This document shows positions 33,824 to 42,952 of a stretch of 64,000 nt of DNA, one piece after another; the stretch's first letter is position 1; the number at the start of each line of letters is the position of its first letter. The notes under the pieces were generated by a model. It searched no databases. It was not told where the DNA came from and worked only from the letters and a program-made list of their open reading frames with translations. Source of the DNA: CAZFZT01 sp964523675 (lineage in GTDB: Bacteria > Planctomycetota > Phycisphaerae > Phycisphaerales > SM1A02); assembly GCA_964523675.1 (NCBI GenBank), contig CAZFZT010000004.1:25986-89985 (forward strand). Reading direction: 5' to 3'. Both the position numbers and the translations under genes were made by a program.

Positions 33824-33839
33824 TGGATCACCTCCTTTC
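33823..33839 (-). promoter_or_regulatory. 17-nt Shine-Dalgarno matching the whole 16S tail
   Basis: On the minus strand, GAAAGGAGGTGATCCAG is the exact reverse complement of the conserved 16S rRNA 3' end (CTGGATCACCTCCTTTC). The core AGGAGG is 7 nt from the GTG. Ordinary genes here show four to six matching bases or none. Confidence 0.8.
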
Positions 33840-33850
33840 GAAAAAGAGCG

Positions 33851-33919
33851 TTATCCCAGCCGCCATCGCAACGAGCGATCGCCGGGCTCTTTTCCCCCTC
33901 GGCGTCCCGAGGGGCTCAT
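33851..33919 (-). CDS. Possible 22-residue ORF upstream of the extended Shine-Dalgarno
   Basis: An ATG at 33919 with AGGGAGA about 6 nt upstream opens a 22-codon arginine- and glycine-rich frame that ends 12 nt before the extended Shine-Dalgarno. A hairpin (33895-33914, CCCCTCGG stem) lies at its start. Its coding status is doubtful; it may be part of the leader RNA. Confidence 0.25.
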   Translation of the reverse strand: MSPSGRRGGKEPGDRSLRWRLG

Positions 33920-34371
33920 CGCCCGTCTCCCTGGGTGTGTGTCGCCCGACGTTGCGGACGCGGGAGGCGGTCGTCGCGGTGGTTCCTCACGCCCAGCGAG
34001 GAGTTCTTCCTCGGTTTGCTTGGAGCCGGGCCGCGATACCGTAATTATCGCATCGACTCGCAGAATTGCAACAGAAATGGGCAAAAAAAACCTGCTGCAC
34101 AGGCCGGTATGAGCCGCGCGGCGTCTTGGATCCTCCGCAACCGATCGGCCGGTAGCCACATAGTAGAGAGCGCCCTTTCAAGGCCAGCCGCACCATTTTT
34201 GCGTCGTTGGACTTGGAATAGAATCCAAAGGTGTTATTCTGCTCTTACCGGTCCACACCACGCGGCCGGCGGAACGAAGCCAGAGTGGAGACCCTGGAGT
34301 GGTCCACCTCGACGCTGGCTGTTGAGGTTCCAAGAAGTGGGATGCGAGGTTTTGGCAGGAGCAAAGCAAGA

Positions 34372-36123
34372 ATGAAACTTGGAGGAAGTGGGTGGTCTCT
34401 GGTGGCTTGTGCAGCTGCACTACACGCCTGCACTGCAAAGGGTGACGGGCCCGCGCCATTCACAGAGGAAGCGATCAGCCGCGGCGTGACCTACACCGTC
34501 CAGCCGTATGGCACCAGTCAAGCCAACGGCTTCGGTGTCGCCATCGCTGATTTGACAGGCAACGGCCACCAGGACTTGCTGCTGATGGGTGCGTCGAGCG
34601 GATTGATCGGACTCTTTGAGAATGACGGCGACGGGTTCTTTACCAACCGATCATTTACTGACAGCGGCGCGCCGAGAATCGTTCTGCAACGTCCGACCGG
34701 CGTTGCTGTTGCCGACTATAACGCAGATGGCTTGCTCGACGTTTACATCACACAAGAGATGAAGCAAAGCACCGGGCAGCTCTTTCCGAATGTACTGCTG
34801 CGCAACGATGGCCAGTTTCAATTGCCAAATGTTGCCGTCGCGGCCGGTGTCAACAATCTCGGCAATAGTCAAGGGGCGGCGTGGGCTGACTACGACAACG
34901 ACGGCCTGCTTGATCTCTACGTCGCGAACTACCTCTTCCCACAGTACGCAGCAAATTCGGCGCATTGGAACAAGCTTTTCCGCAATCTGGGCAGCGGTGC
35001 CTTCCAGGATGTCGCTGTGGGTCTCGGCGTCGCTGACCTCGGCATGACATTCACACCGGCGTTCACAGACATGAACCGGGACGGTTGGCTTGACCTTTAC
35101 ATCGTCAATGATCGAGGCCATTTGCCCTCGTTGGTTCCCAACCAACTGTGGCGCAATGAGGACGGGTCTTTCGTGAAATTGTGTGATGAGCCCAGCGACA
35201 GTGGCGCGTGCATCGGGCTTTGGGCGATGGGAGTAGGCGTTGGAGACGTCACGTGTAACGGATATCCCGACTTCTACGTAACGAACATTGCGCACCCCGC
35301 TGGGTACAACGGCTGGAATGCATTCCTTATCAATCAAGGCGATGAAACCTTCGTTGAGCACTGTCCGGAAGCCGGCGTCTGTTCGCTTGCCACGTCGTGG
35401 GCAAGCATCTTCTTTGACTTTGACAATGATGGCATGCTCGACATCTATGTGTGCAATCAGGTTCACCCCAACCGCCTCTATCAGAACCTGGGCGATGGAA
35501 CCTTCATCGATGTCGCTGACGCCGTTGCAGCTGTCGGCTCAAACGGCTGGTCGTACAACGCTGCGGTCGGCGACGTCAATGGTGACGGCGCTATCGACAT
35601 CCTCCTCAATAACTACGGTCTTGCCGGAGGACCAGCCGCCAACGTCCAACTGTTCATCAATCATGAAGGCGCGAGCAGAAAGTGGATTCGCTTCGAGGTC
35701 GCCGGTCTGCCCGGCAGCAGTAATCTCAACGCGATCGGAGCGAATATCGAAATCACCGCCGCGGGAAAAACACAGTGGCGCGAAATTTATGCGGGCGGCA
35801 ACAACTACAAAGCGCAGAATGAACTTATCTTCCACTTCGGCCTCGGAGAAGCGACCGCCGTCGATCAAGTTGTCGTGAACTGGCCGGGAGGACAGGCGCA
35901 CCGCACGCTCATCAACTATTCGGCCAACCATCAATGGACGATTTACCCGCCGCAGGTGCTCGGGGATTCCGACAATGATGGCTACATCGGCGTACCTGAC
36001 CTCATTGCATTGCTCAGCGGATGGGGGGAGCTTATACCAGGACATGAAATCATGGATGTGAACGGCGATGGACAGATCAGTGTCCCTGACCTGATCGAAT
36101 TGCTCGCCAAATGGGGGAACTGA
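34372..36123 (+). CDS. CRTAC1-like FG-GAP/UnbV protein with dockerin-like tail
   Basis: I place the start at 34372, after GGCAGGAG, giving 583 residues with a signal sequence; LHAC may be a weak lipobox (Cys20). The body is a seven-bladed type propeller of FG-GAP/VCBS repeats: calcium-binding DxNxDGxxD loops recur, as in DYNADGLLDVY, DYDNDGLLDLY, DMNRDGWLDLY, DFDNDGMLDIY and DVNGDGAIDIL. An ASPIC/UnbV domain follows at about 430-500, ending in VVNWPGGQ. Two dockerin-like motifs close the protein (DSDNDGYIGVPDLIALLSG and DVNGDGQISVPDLIELLAK). Likely exported and calcium-bound. Function unknown. Confidence 0.92.
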   Translation: MKLGGSGWSLVACAAALHACTAKGDGPAPFTEEAISRGVTYTVQPYGTSQANGFGVAIADLTGNGHQDLLLMGASSGLIGLFENDGDGFFTNRSFTDSGAPRIVLQRPTGVAVADYNADGLLDVYITQEMKQSTGQLFPNVLLRNDGQFQLPNVAVAAGVNNLGNSQGAAWADYDNDGLLDLYVANYLFPQYAANSAHWNKLFRNLGSGAFQDVAVGLGVADLGMTFTPAFTDMNRDGWLDLYIVNDRGHLPSLVPNQLWRNEDGSFVKLCDEPSDSGACIGLWAMGVGVGDVTCNGYPDFYVTNIAHPAGYNGWNAFLINQGDETFVEHCPEAGVCSLATSWASIFFDFDNDGMLDIYVCNQVHPNRLYQNLGDGTFIDVADAVAAVGSNGWSYNAAVGDVNGDGAIDILLNNYGLAGGPAANVQLFINHEGASRKWIRFEVAGLPGSSNLNAIGANIEITAAGKTQWREIYAGGNNYKAQNELIFHFGLGEATAVDQVVVNWPGGQAHRTLINYSANHQWTIYPPQVLGDSDNDGYIGVPDLIALLSGWGELIPGHEIMDVNGDGQISVPDLIELLAKWGN

Positions 36124-36162
36124 ATTGCCACGGCAGCCGAGGCGAATCGTCGAGCTGAAGCC

Positions 36163-37191
36163 TTAGAAGCGCACGACAACCTTGCCGAACTGCTCGCTGC
36201 TTTCAAGGCGTTCGAACGCGGCTCTGCCATCGTTTGCATCATGGACCGAATCAATGACCGGCTTGATCGCGCCGCTTGTGAACAGCGCGACGATCTCGCG
36301 CAACTCGTTCATGTCGCCCATGGTGGAGCCGAGGATGTTGAGCTGATTCCAGAAGATTCGGGTGAGGTCTGTTTCGGGATTGGGGCCGGAGGTATTGCCG
36401 CAGGTGACGAACGTGCCGCCGCGCGCGAGGGATTTGATGCAGGACGTGTGGACGGCCTTACCGATGGATTCGACAACGACATCGACGCCGCGCTTGCCGG
36501 TGATTGATCGCACCTCGCGCGACCAGTCGGCGCCTGAATCGAGCACGCCAAAGTCAGCGCCGAGTTCCCTGGCGCGGTCGAGTTTGGATTGATGGCGGCT
36601 GGTCACAATGGTTCTACAACCCAAATGTTTGGCGATATTGAGCGCAGCGATTGCGACGCCGCCGCCGATACCTGTGATGAGCACCCACTGGCCCGGCTGA
36701 ACGCGAGCGCGGCTCCACATCATGCGCCATGCTGTGAGATGAGTCAGGCCAAAAGCCGCGGCTTCGATGGGATCAACGTCACCGACTTCCACCAGATTAC
36801 TCACTGGTGCGGTGAACTTCTCGGCCAATGTGCCGTTGACATGCTCACCGATCATCATGACGTCCGGTGGGGCGGGCGTGCGGCCGGGCAACGGCTTCTC
36901 ATGTTGAGGCACGGCGGCATTGAGCAACACGCGCTTGCCGATCCAAGATTCATCCACGCCGCTTCCAATTGACTCAACGATGCCGCAACCGTCGGAGCCG
37001 CTGATGCGTGGATATGTTAGGTCCAGGCCCGGCATGCCCATGCCAACCCACAGGTCAAGGTGATTGAGCGCTGCGGCCTCAGTGCGGACGACCGCCTCAC
37101 CTGCGGCTGGTGTGGGCTCATCCCGATCTTCGATCAATGAAACATTCGGCGCGACGGGCGCGCCCTGCTTAGTGATGGCAATGGCTCGCAT
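36163..37191 (-). CDS. Zinc-type/quinone oxidoreductase of the MDR superfamily
   Basis: A medium-chain dehydrogenase of 342 residues. The N-terminal GroES-like half contains AALNHLDLWVGMG and a GSDGCGIVESIG block. The C-terminal Rossmann half has the nucleotide loop ITGIGGGVAIAAL and VVVESIGKAV. The cysteines that would bind the structural zinc are missing, and the LNHLDLWV pattern is that of NADPH:quinone reductase-like proteins. Substrate unknown. It converges with the CRTAC1-like gene, the stops being 40 bp apart. Confidence 0.9.
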   Translation of the reverse strand: MRAIAITKQGAPVAPNVSLIEDRDEPTPAAGEAVVRTEAAALNHLDLWVGMGMPGLDLTYPRISGSDGCGIVESIGSGVDESWIGKRVLLNAAVPQHEKPLPGRTPAPPDVMMIGEHVNGTLAEKFTAPVSNLVEVGDVDPIEAAAFGLTHLTAWRMMWSRARVQPGQWVLITGIGGGVAIAALNIAKHLGCRTIVTSRHQSKLDRARELGADFGVLDSGADWSREVRSITGKRGVDVVVESIGKAVHTSCIKSLARGGTFVTCGNTSGPNPETDLTRIFWNQLNILGSTMGDMNELREIVALFTSGAIKPVIDSVHDANDGRAAFERLESSEQFGKVVVRF

Positions 37192-37252
37192 AACGCGCGA
37201 TTGTACAACGACTCACGTGGGCAGTTTCCAAGGCGTAATTGCTTGCGCAGCA

Positions 37253-39838
37253 TCAAATCCAGTTTTGGAGCAGGAGCAGCAGATCAGGAACACCAACCGC
37301 GCCGCTCCCGTCAAGGTCGGCCGGACAAGCTGCAGGAGGGGACGGGCAGTCGCCCCATTGTGCAAGAAGCAGAAGGAGATCGGGTACGCCGACCGAGTTG
37401 TCCCCGTTGAGGTCGCCCATCGGCGGAGGCGCATCGAACCGCACGATGACGTCGGTTCCTTCAACCGCGACGCTCCATTGGCCCGGACCCACGACCTCGT
37501 CGAAGTTACCGTTGACGGTCGCGGCGGTCAGAACTGAGAATGTTTCGCGGACGCTCGGCAGGTAGCCCGGGGGCAACTCGATCTTCAAAGTTCCACCGAG
37601 ACTGGCTACGTTGTTGACGAGAATCCGATCATGGTCGACGCCGGATTCCGGTCCGGCAATGTCCAGGATCGTGTGCGAGTTGGGACCGGACTGGAACCAG
37701 TTCATCGTGAGCGTTCCGATTGCACCCGGCTCGGAGCCCGGTTCAACGGTGCCATCCTGCACGTTCATCCAGGAGTTGGCGAGGATCGAGCCGGTGCCGC
37801 GCAGCGCGCCGCCAATCTGCAGGATGCTGTTGTTTGGGCTAATGGAACCGTTGACCGTTACTGCGCCATTTTCAAACGTGATGAAGAAGTTGCCGGTGAT
37901 GCTGCTGGCGGAGTCGATGGTGATGTCACCGCGATTGACGAGTGATGATGCTGTTCCGAAGAGAAGCTCGCCGCCGTTGATGATTTCAATTGTTCCATCA
38001 TTCTCAAGAGAATCCGAGCCGGCCCTGATGAGCTGGTCGCCATCGATCTCGATGATTCCCTGATTCACCAATGCCAACCCCGCGTCGATCGTGTGTGAGG
38101 CGTTTGTGTCGGGAATGAGAAGCACCTGCCCCGGGCCGAGCGTCAATGTATCCGGCGCTGAAGCGGGCCTGAACCAGCCGACATCAAAGGTGATCATGCC
38201 GTTGCCGTGAATTGTGCGGTCGCCGTTCACATCAAGCTTGCTGCCGTTGCCGCCGCCAACATTCAACAGGATGTTGCTGTTGTTGGCGATGTCGCCGTTC
38301 ACGCGAAGGTGCGCCACTTCGGTGGTGGCGATGTTGAGCGCGACGTTGTCGAGCGTCGTTGGATTCGAGAAGACGGCACCCGCCGTGAATGTCCCCTCGC
38401 CGTTGATGCTGCCGTCGGTGACGCCCAACTGCGTGCCGACAATCGTGGAGTCGGCATCGGCGAACAGTTCACCGCCGGACAGGTTGTGAATGCTCGTCTC
38501 ACGAACCTGGAGAATGCCGCCATTGGCGGCGCCGAACTGTCCAGAGTTCTCGACCTCTGAGGTCATCCTCGTGACAGCGAGCACTTGGTCGGTCTGATCC
38601 GCAAGAATCTTCCCCTCATTGACCAGGTCGAGCAACGACGCCGATTGAAGCCCGATCTGCCCGGTACCGCGGATCGTGTTGTTGACGTTGTGCAGGACTC
38701 CCGTGCCACCCACAGCGCGGATTACATTGCCGCCGAAGTTTGTGAGGACCACCTCGCCATGGCCGCTGAGTTGCACGCCGTCCGTATCCACCTTGCCGAT
38801 CCAGAGCGTCGAGACGCCTGTGAGCGTGATGGCGCCGTTGCCGCTGTGATTGACGATGCCATCCTGCAACGTTAGCGAACGATTGTGCGGCACTTCGATG
38901 CCGCGAATCAGTTCGACGTCATGGATCGTCGGGTTGAAAGTCGGCCCCGCGCGGAAAGTTCCGGGGGCAAGGCCGCCCAATGTGCCGTGACGCACGGTAG
39001 CGCCGTCAAGTTCAACGACGCCCTGCTGCGCTTGAATCTCGCCTGCTCCTGGGAACCCGGCCGAATCGTCGTTGATGTACACACCGCCCGCCAGTCGAAG
39101 GATGCTGTCGGGTCCTTCCGCGCGGAGAAGGCCGAAGTTCATGAACGGCTGCGAATCAACAGGATCGATGACGAGCGGCGCAGCAGCATTTAAGCCGATG
39201 ATCGCGCCGTGATTCTCGATCCATGTCTGGTTCAGCCCGATCTGCCCCGCGCCGCGGATCGTGATGCCGTTATCGATCGAAAGAAGCCGCCCCAGCGCTT
39301 CGCCGTCATAAATGCGGTTGTTCATGCTGTCGCTCATGAGCAGCGTGCCGGTGAAACCCTTTCCGGGGGCACCGGGGCTGATGAGAAGAGAATCACCGCC
39401 GATGAAGCGAATGTTCGTGTTCGCTCCAGTTGAACCCATCGTCAACGTGCCGGTCGCAATTCCAAGGGTGCCGGATTCAATGAGCGGGTCTTCATAGAAG
39501 TTCGTGCCGCGCAGGGTGATCGAGCGGCCATTCTGCATGATCAGGTGGCTCTCGTTGAAAACCGTCAGCTGGTCGAGCGTCGTATCGCCGTCAAGCGTCA
39601 CCTCGGCCGGCGCGACATCGGCAATGATCGCATGCCACGACATCGAGTTCACGCCTTCGTCGGGCGACGGCTGAGCGCCCCAGCAGAAGTTCATGAAGCC
39701 GTACCAGAAGCCGCTGGCGCAATCATTGCCCTCCCAATCCGCGACCCCCTGCTGCTGGGCAGAGGCATGAGGCAAAGCCAGCATGAGTCCGATGACAGCC
39801 ACGAGTACGTGCGACGCCTTCCGTTGGTGACGATTCAT
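37253..39838 (-). CDS. Large autotransporter-like beta-helix protein with dockerin-like tail
   Basis: The start at 39838 is fixed by a strong AGGAGG 8 nt upstream and yields 861 residues with a signal peptide ending in ASAQQ. The long body is a right-handed beta-helix made of 20-25 residue units with recurring 'GxGQIGLxxxxxxNxG' and 'NxGxIxxxxxx' patterns (for example IRGAGQIGLNQTWIENHG). Near the end, GSEPGAIGTLTMNWFQSG resembles the repeat before autotransporter barrels, but no barrel follows. Instead GDLNGDNSVGVPDLLLLLAQ and a second dockerin-like motif end the protein. It is probably a surface adhesin or matrix protein. Confidence 0.88.
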   Translation of the reverse strand: MNRHQRKASHVLVAVIGLMLALPHASAQQQGVADWEGNDCASGFWYGFMNFCWGAQPSPDEGVNSMSWHAIIADVAPAEVTLDGDTTLDQLTVFNESHLIMQNGRSITLRGTNFYEDPLIESGTLGIATGTLTMGSTGANTNIRFIGGDSLLISPGAPGKGFTGTLLMSDSMNNRIYDGEALGRLLSIDNGITIRGAGQIGLNQTWIENHGAIIGLNAAAPLVIDPVDSQPFMNFGLLRAEGPDSILRLAGGVYINDDSAGFPGAGEIQAQQGVVELDGATVRHGTLGGLAPGTFRAGPTFNPTIHDVELIRGIEVPHNRSLTLQDGIVNHSGNGAITLTGVSTLWIGKVDTDGVQLSGHGEVVLTNFGGNVIRAVGGTGVLHNVNNTIRGTGQIGLQSASLLDLVNEGKILADQTDQVLAVTRMTSEVENSGQFGAANGGILQVRETSIHNLSGGELFADADSTIVGTQLGVTDGSINGEGTFTAGAVFSNPTTLDNVALNIATTEVAHLRVNGDIANNSNILLNVGGGNGSKLDVNGDRTIHGNGMITFDVGWFRPASAPDTLTLGPGQVLLIPDTNASHTIDAGLALVNQGIIEIDGDQLIRAGSDSLENDGTIEIINGGELLFGTASSLVNRGDITIDSASSITGNFFITFENGAVTVNGSISPNNSILQIGGALRGTGSILANSWMNVQDGTVEPGSEPGAIGTLTMNWFQSGPNSHTILDIAGPESGVDHDRILVNNVASLGGTLKIELPPGYLPSVRETFSVLTAATVNGNFDEVVGPGQWSVAVEGTDVIVRFDAPPPMGDLNGDNSVGVPDLLLLLAQWGDCPSPPAACPADLDGSGAVGVPDLLLLLQNWI

Positions 39839-39997
39839 TTTTTTTCTCCTCCTGCGCTCGTGTGAGCGATTTTCCACAATTTGGTTCCACCCCTCCCTTT
39901 CAAAATCAACATAGCAGACGCTCTTCGCTGGTGCAACTATCGTCAGCCGATACTCGAACGCAACCCAACTATCCTAAAGCCGAGATAAGTTGCTGCG

Positions 39998-41404
39998 CTA
40001 CGTTGCAATCACATGTCGCAGGATAAACATGGCTGCGTAGAAGTAGATCAGCAAGCCGGTCACGTCAACAAGTGTGGCGACGAACGGCGCGGAGCTGGTC
40101 GCGGGATCGAGCTTAAGCGTGCGTAAAAGAAAAGGCAACATGCTGCCAACGAGCGAGCCCCACGCGACTACCCCGACAAGCGCGACAGCAATGGTCAGCG
40201 CTATCAAGACGTATTCATCGCCATAGTCGAACAGCCCGATCCACTGCCAGCCGAGTACTCGAAAGAAGCCGATCATCGCCAGGAAGAGGCCAAGGGAAAG
40301 ACCGACCAGAATCTCCCTTTTCATGACGCGCCACCAATCGCGTAAGGCGACCTCACCGACTGCAATGGCGCGGATGATGAGACTGGTGGCCTGCGAGCCG
40401 CTGTTGCCGCCACTCGAAATAATGAGTGGCACGAAGATCATCAATGCGGCGACCATCTGGAGCTGCGACTCAAAGCGCTCCATCGCGCTCGCTGTCAGCA
40501 TCTGACCGAAGAACAGGATCGCCAGCCAACCCGCGCGCTTGCTGAAGATCTCCCAGAAGGTGACATCCAGATATGGCTCAGTCAGCGGCGCGACTGCCGC
40601 GGCCTTCTGAAAGTCCTCCGTCACCTCCTCCTCCGCAACGTCCGCAACGTCGTCGAACGTCACAATCCCCACCAGAACGTTCGTGCTACCGACGACCGGC
40701 AGGACCGGAACGTCGTATCGTTCCATCACGCGCACGGCTTCCTCACGATCATCGTCGGCCTTGAGGGCAACGACGTTCTCGTCCATCAGCGTGCGAATCG
40801 ATTCGGATGGCTCCGCCATCACGAGATGTCGCAACTTGATTTCGTCGAGGAGTTTGTGGTTCTCGTCCACGACATAGATCGTGTAAAGCGTCTCGGCGTC
40901 TTTGCCGACCTTGCGCAAATGATCAAGTGCCTGCTGCACCGTCCACTGTGCGCGAACGGCGATGTACTCGGGTGTCATGAGCCGACCGACCGACTCCGGC
41001 GGATAGCCGAGGATCGCTTGCGTGCTGCGACGCTCCTCCGGCCGCATCTTGGACAGGAGCTGCGCCACCACCTGGCCGGGCATTTCATCGAAAAGTTCCG
41101 CCCGGTCATCCGGGTCCATCTCGTTGAACATCTGAACGAGCTGCTCGTTCGTCAGTTCCTGCTGCAACTGCTGCTGAAGTTCCGATGAGAGGAACGTGTA
41201 CACATCGGCTGCGGTTTCGCGCGGCAGGAGGCGAAACGCAATCGCCCGGCTGCGGGGCCCGAGTTCGCCGAGCAGGTCCGCAATCTCAGGAGGAAACAGC
41301 TCGCGCAGCGACCGCCTCGCTTCAAACGTCCGCCCCTGTAAAATCATCTCCTCGATGTCCGGCGCGAGCAAGACGCTCATCCGCGGTGAATTCTCAATGG
41401 CCAT
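39998..41404 (-). CDS. mgtE: Magnesium transporter MgtE
   Basis: The 468-residue protein has the MgtE layout: a helical N domain (about 20-135, with MDPDDRAELFDEMP), two CBS domains (about 140-260), a plug helix and five membrane helices. The pore motif PLIISSGGNSGSQATS is intact, as is LDPATSSAPFVATLVDVTGL in the last helices. It admits Mg2+ when the cytoplasmic level is low, the N and CBS domains acting as sensor. AGGAG stands about 8 nt upstream of the ATG. The 75-bp leader is too short for an M-box riboswitch. Confidence 0.96.
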   Translation of the reverse strand: MAIENSPRMSVLLAPDIEEMILQGRTFEARRSLRELFPPEIADLLGELGPRSRAIAFRLLPRETAADVYTFLSSELQQQLQQELTNEQLVQMFNEMDPDDRAELFDEMPGQVVAQLLSKMRPEERRSTQAILGYPPESVGRLMTPEYIAVRAQWTVQQALDHLRKVGKDAETLYTIYVVDENHKLLDEIKLRHLVMAEPSESIRTLMDENVVALKADDDREEAVRVMERYDVPVLPVVGSTNVLVGIVTFDDVADVAEEEVTEDFQKAAAVAPLTEPYLDVTFWEIFSKRAGWLAILFFGQMLTASAMERFESQLQMVAALMIFVPLIISSGGNSGSQATSLIIRAIAVGEVALRDWWRVMKREILVGLSLGLFLAMIGFFRVLGWQWIGLFDYGDEYVLIALTIAVALVGVVAWGSLVGSMLPFLLRTLKLDPATSSAPFVATLVDVTGLLIYFYAAMFILRHVIAT

Positions 41405-41479
41405 ATCGCGCTCCTGTGCTCAATGAAAACTGAGGCACATCGTAGCGAGCGGATATCGCTGCGCAGCACAGTTCCGCGC

Positions 41480-42910
41480 TCACCCCCAATTCGCAAGGAG
41501 AATCAGCAGATCGGGCACACCGACGGCCGAGGAACCATCGAGGTCCGCAGCGCACGGCGAACCGGCGCACGGCCCCCACGCGGTGAGGAGCAGAAGGAGG
41601 TCCTGCTCGTTGACGACGCCATCGCCGTTGAGATCACCCGGTGGCACGGGCGTCTCGCCCGTGTGTTCATACGCGCCGATGTCCACGACCGCGATGCCGT
41701 CATCATCGCCATCAACGATGCGCGGATTGCCGTCAAGATCAAACTCGACATCCTTCGGCACAAACGAATTGTCCCCCGCATCAATCGCCGGCGAGCCGGC
41801 TTGCAGGCGGAAGTTGCCTACATCGTCGTCATCCATTGGCTGCGGCTCAATGAACAACGGATCGTCACCGCTGTTGTTCGCCCCCGGAAGGTCGTAGATA
41901 CTTCCGCGCGTGTACCCTTGGATAATCGAGTTTGTCACGTCAGCAGGGCCGCGAATCTGCTGGAGCAGAATCTCATCATTTGTCATCGGGTCCGGTTCGC
42001 ATCCGCCGCAGACCTCGAACTTATCCGCGCAGCAGTCGCCGAAGAGACAGCAATCGGCGTCGCACCAGCAACCCGGCGCGGAGCCGCCGCAGGAGCCCTT
42101 ACAACTCGTGCCGGCCTGGCCATGGCCCCAAATGATCGAGTTGCGAACATTCGCGAAGCTGGACTCATGGACCATCAGCCCTGCGTGAAGGTCTAAAAAG
42201 CCCAACTGGTTGCGGCCGATGGTCGAATTGATGATCTGTGCTGATGAATCCTCTGCGAGCATGATCCCGCCGGGGTAATTCTGCGCAACGAGCGAATTGA
42301 TGAGCGTGAGGTTGCCGTCCATGTAAATGCCGCCGGGCGGAGCGACCTGCGGGGCGCTGTTGTTGACGACTTCGCAGTTGATCAGCGTAAGTTCGCCAAT
42401 GGCAACGATTCCGCCGCCGAAGTTGCCGTTGGCAAGGTTGTTGACGATCCGCGTGTTGCGAAGAACCGCATTGGCAGCAGACATGCTGCTTGCACCGGCG
42501 GTATGGGTGCTGGAATTGTCCTGGAAGAGACAATCATCAATCTCTACGGTTCCCATGGCTCTCACTCCACCACCGTCACCGGCCGTGCTGTTGCCGACAA
42601 AGGTGGACCCGACGAGTATCAACTGACTGGACGTGTTACCTATATTTATACCGCCTGGGTTGTCGATGAACTCGCAGTCTTCGATGTGCCAGTTCCCGCT
42701 CCCGACGAGAGCCGGCCCGTCACCGATGTTGTTCTGGAACGTGGACCCTTTGACGTGCAGAAGACCTGTGGCGCGGATTGCACCGCCGTTGAAGATTGCG
42801 AGGTTGCCGAGGAACGAGCAGTTCTCAAGGTACGTCTCCGACTCTTCGGCCTCAATAGCACCACCGCTACCGGACTCATTTCCGACGAACACTGTCGCCT
42901 GCACAACCAA
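41480..42910 (-). CDS. 3' part of a split beta-helix gene, with dockerin-like tail
   Basis: This is the downstream part of a gene interrupted by the TAA at 42953-42955. Its frame continues that of the upstream part without shift; the TTG at 42910 lies 14 codons after the stop. The 476 residues carry 20-25 residue beta-helix turns rich in 'xNCxFxxNxAxxxGGAI' (such as VEIDDCLFQDNSSTH and LTLINCEVVNNSAP). Then comes a cysteine-rich insert (about 265-310, CKGSCGGSAPGCWCDADCC) and two dockerin-like motifs at the end (GDLNGDGVVNEQDLLLLLTA and DLDGSSAVGVPDLLILLAN). The TTG has no Shine-Dalgarno sequence, so separate translation is doubtful. Confidence 0.75.
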   Translation of the reverse strand: MVVQATVFVGNESGSGGAIEAEESETYLENCSFLGNLAIFNGGAIRATGLLHVKGSTFQNNIGDGPALVGSGNWHIEDCEFIDNPGGINIGNTSSQLILVGSTFVGNSTAGDGGGVRAMGTVEIDDCLFQDNSSTHTAGASSMSAANAVLRNTRIVNNLANGNFGGGIVAIGELTLINCEVVNNSAPQVAPPGGIYMDGNLTLINSLVAQNYPGGIMLAEDSSAQIINSTIGRNQLGFLDLHAGLMVHESSFANVRNSIIWGHGQAGTSCKGSCGGSAPGCWCDADCCLFGDCCADKFEVCGGCEPDPMTNDEILLQQIRGPADVTNSIIQGYTRGSIYDLPGANNSGDDPLFIEPQPMDDDDVGNFRLQAGSPAIDAGDNSFVPKDVEFDLDGNPRIVDGDDDGIAVVDIGAYEHTGETPVPPGDLNGDGVVNEQDLLLLLTAWGPCAGSPCAADLDGSSAVGVPDLLILLANWG

Positions 42911-42952
42911 AGTCGTTCCAGAGACATAAATGGCACCGCCGTCGTCAGCGCC

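Larger units (their letters stand above)
33346..34371. other. Kilobase gap with a small structured transcript
   Basis: This gap separates two divergent secreted-protein genes. On the minus strand it contains, in transcription order, a possible 22-residue ORF (33919-33851), a near-perfect Shine-Dalgarno sequence, a 12-residue ORF, folded RNA and an intrinsic terminator ending at 33706. On the plus strand, a 69-codon Pro-rich frame at 33445-33654 is not convincing. A TTGGA-N6-TCCAA inverted repeat lies at 34213-34228, upstream of the CRTAC1-like gene. Confidence 0.6.

Noticed and set aside
33823..33839. Fragment of a 16S rRNA gene (the plus strand reads like the 16S 3' tail)
   Set aside because: The match stops abruptly after 17 nt on both sides, and on the minus strand it stands at ideal spacing from a start codon, so a Shine-Dalgarno is the better reading.
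39839..39997. M-box riboswitch or regulatory leader for mgtE
   Set aside because: mgtE is transcribed leftward from 41404, and its own leader (41405-41479) is only 75 bp; this gap lies past its stop and holds nothing recognisable.
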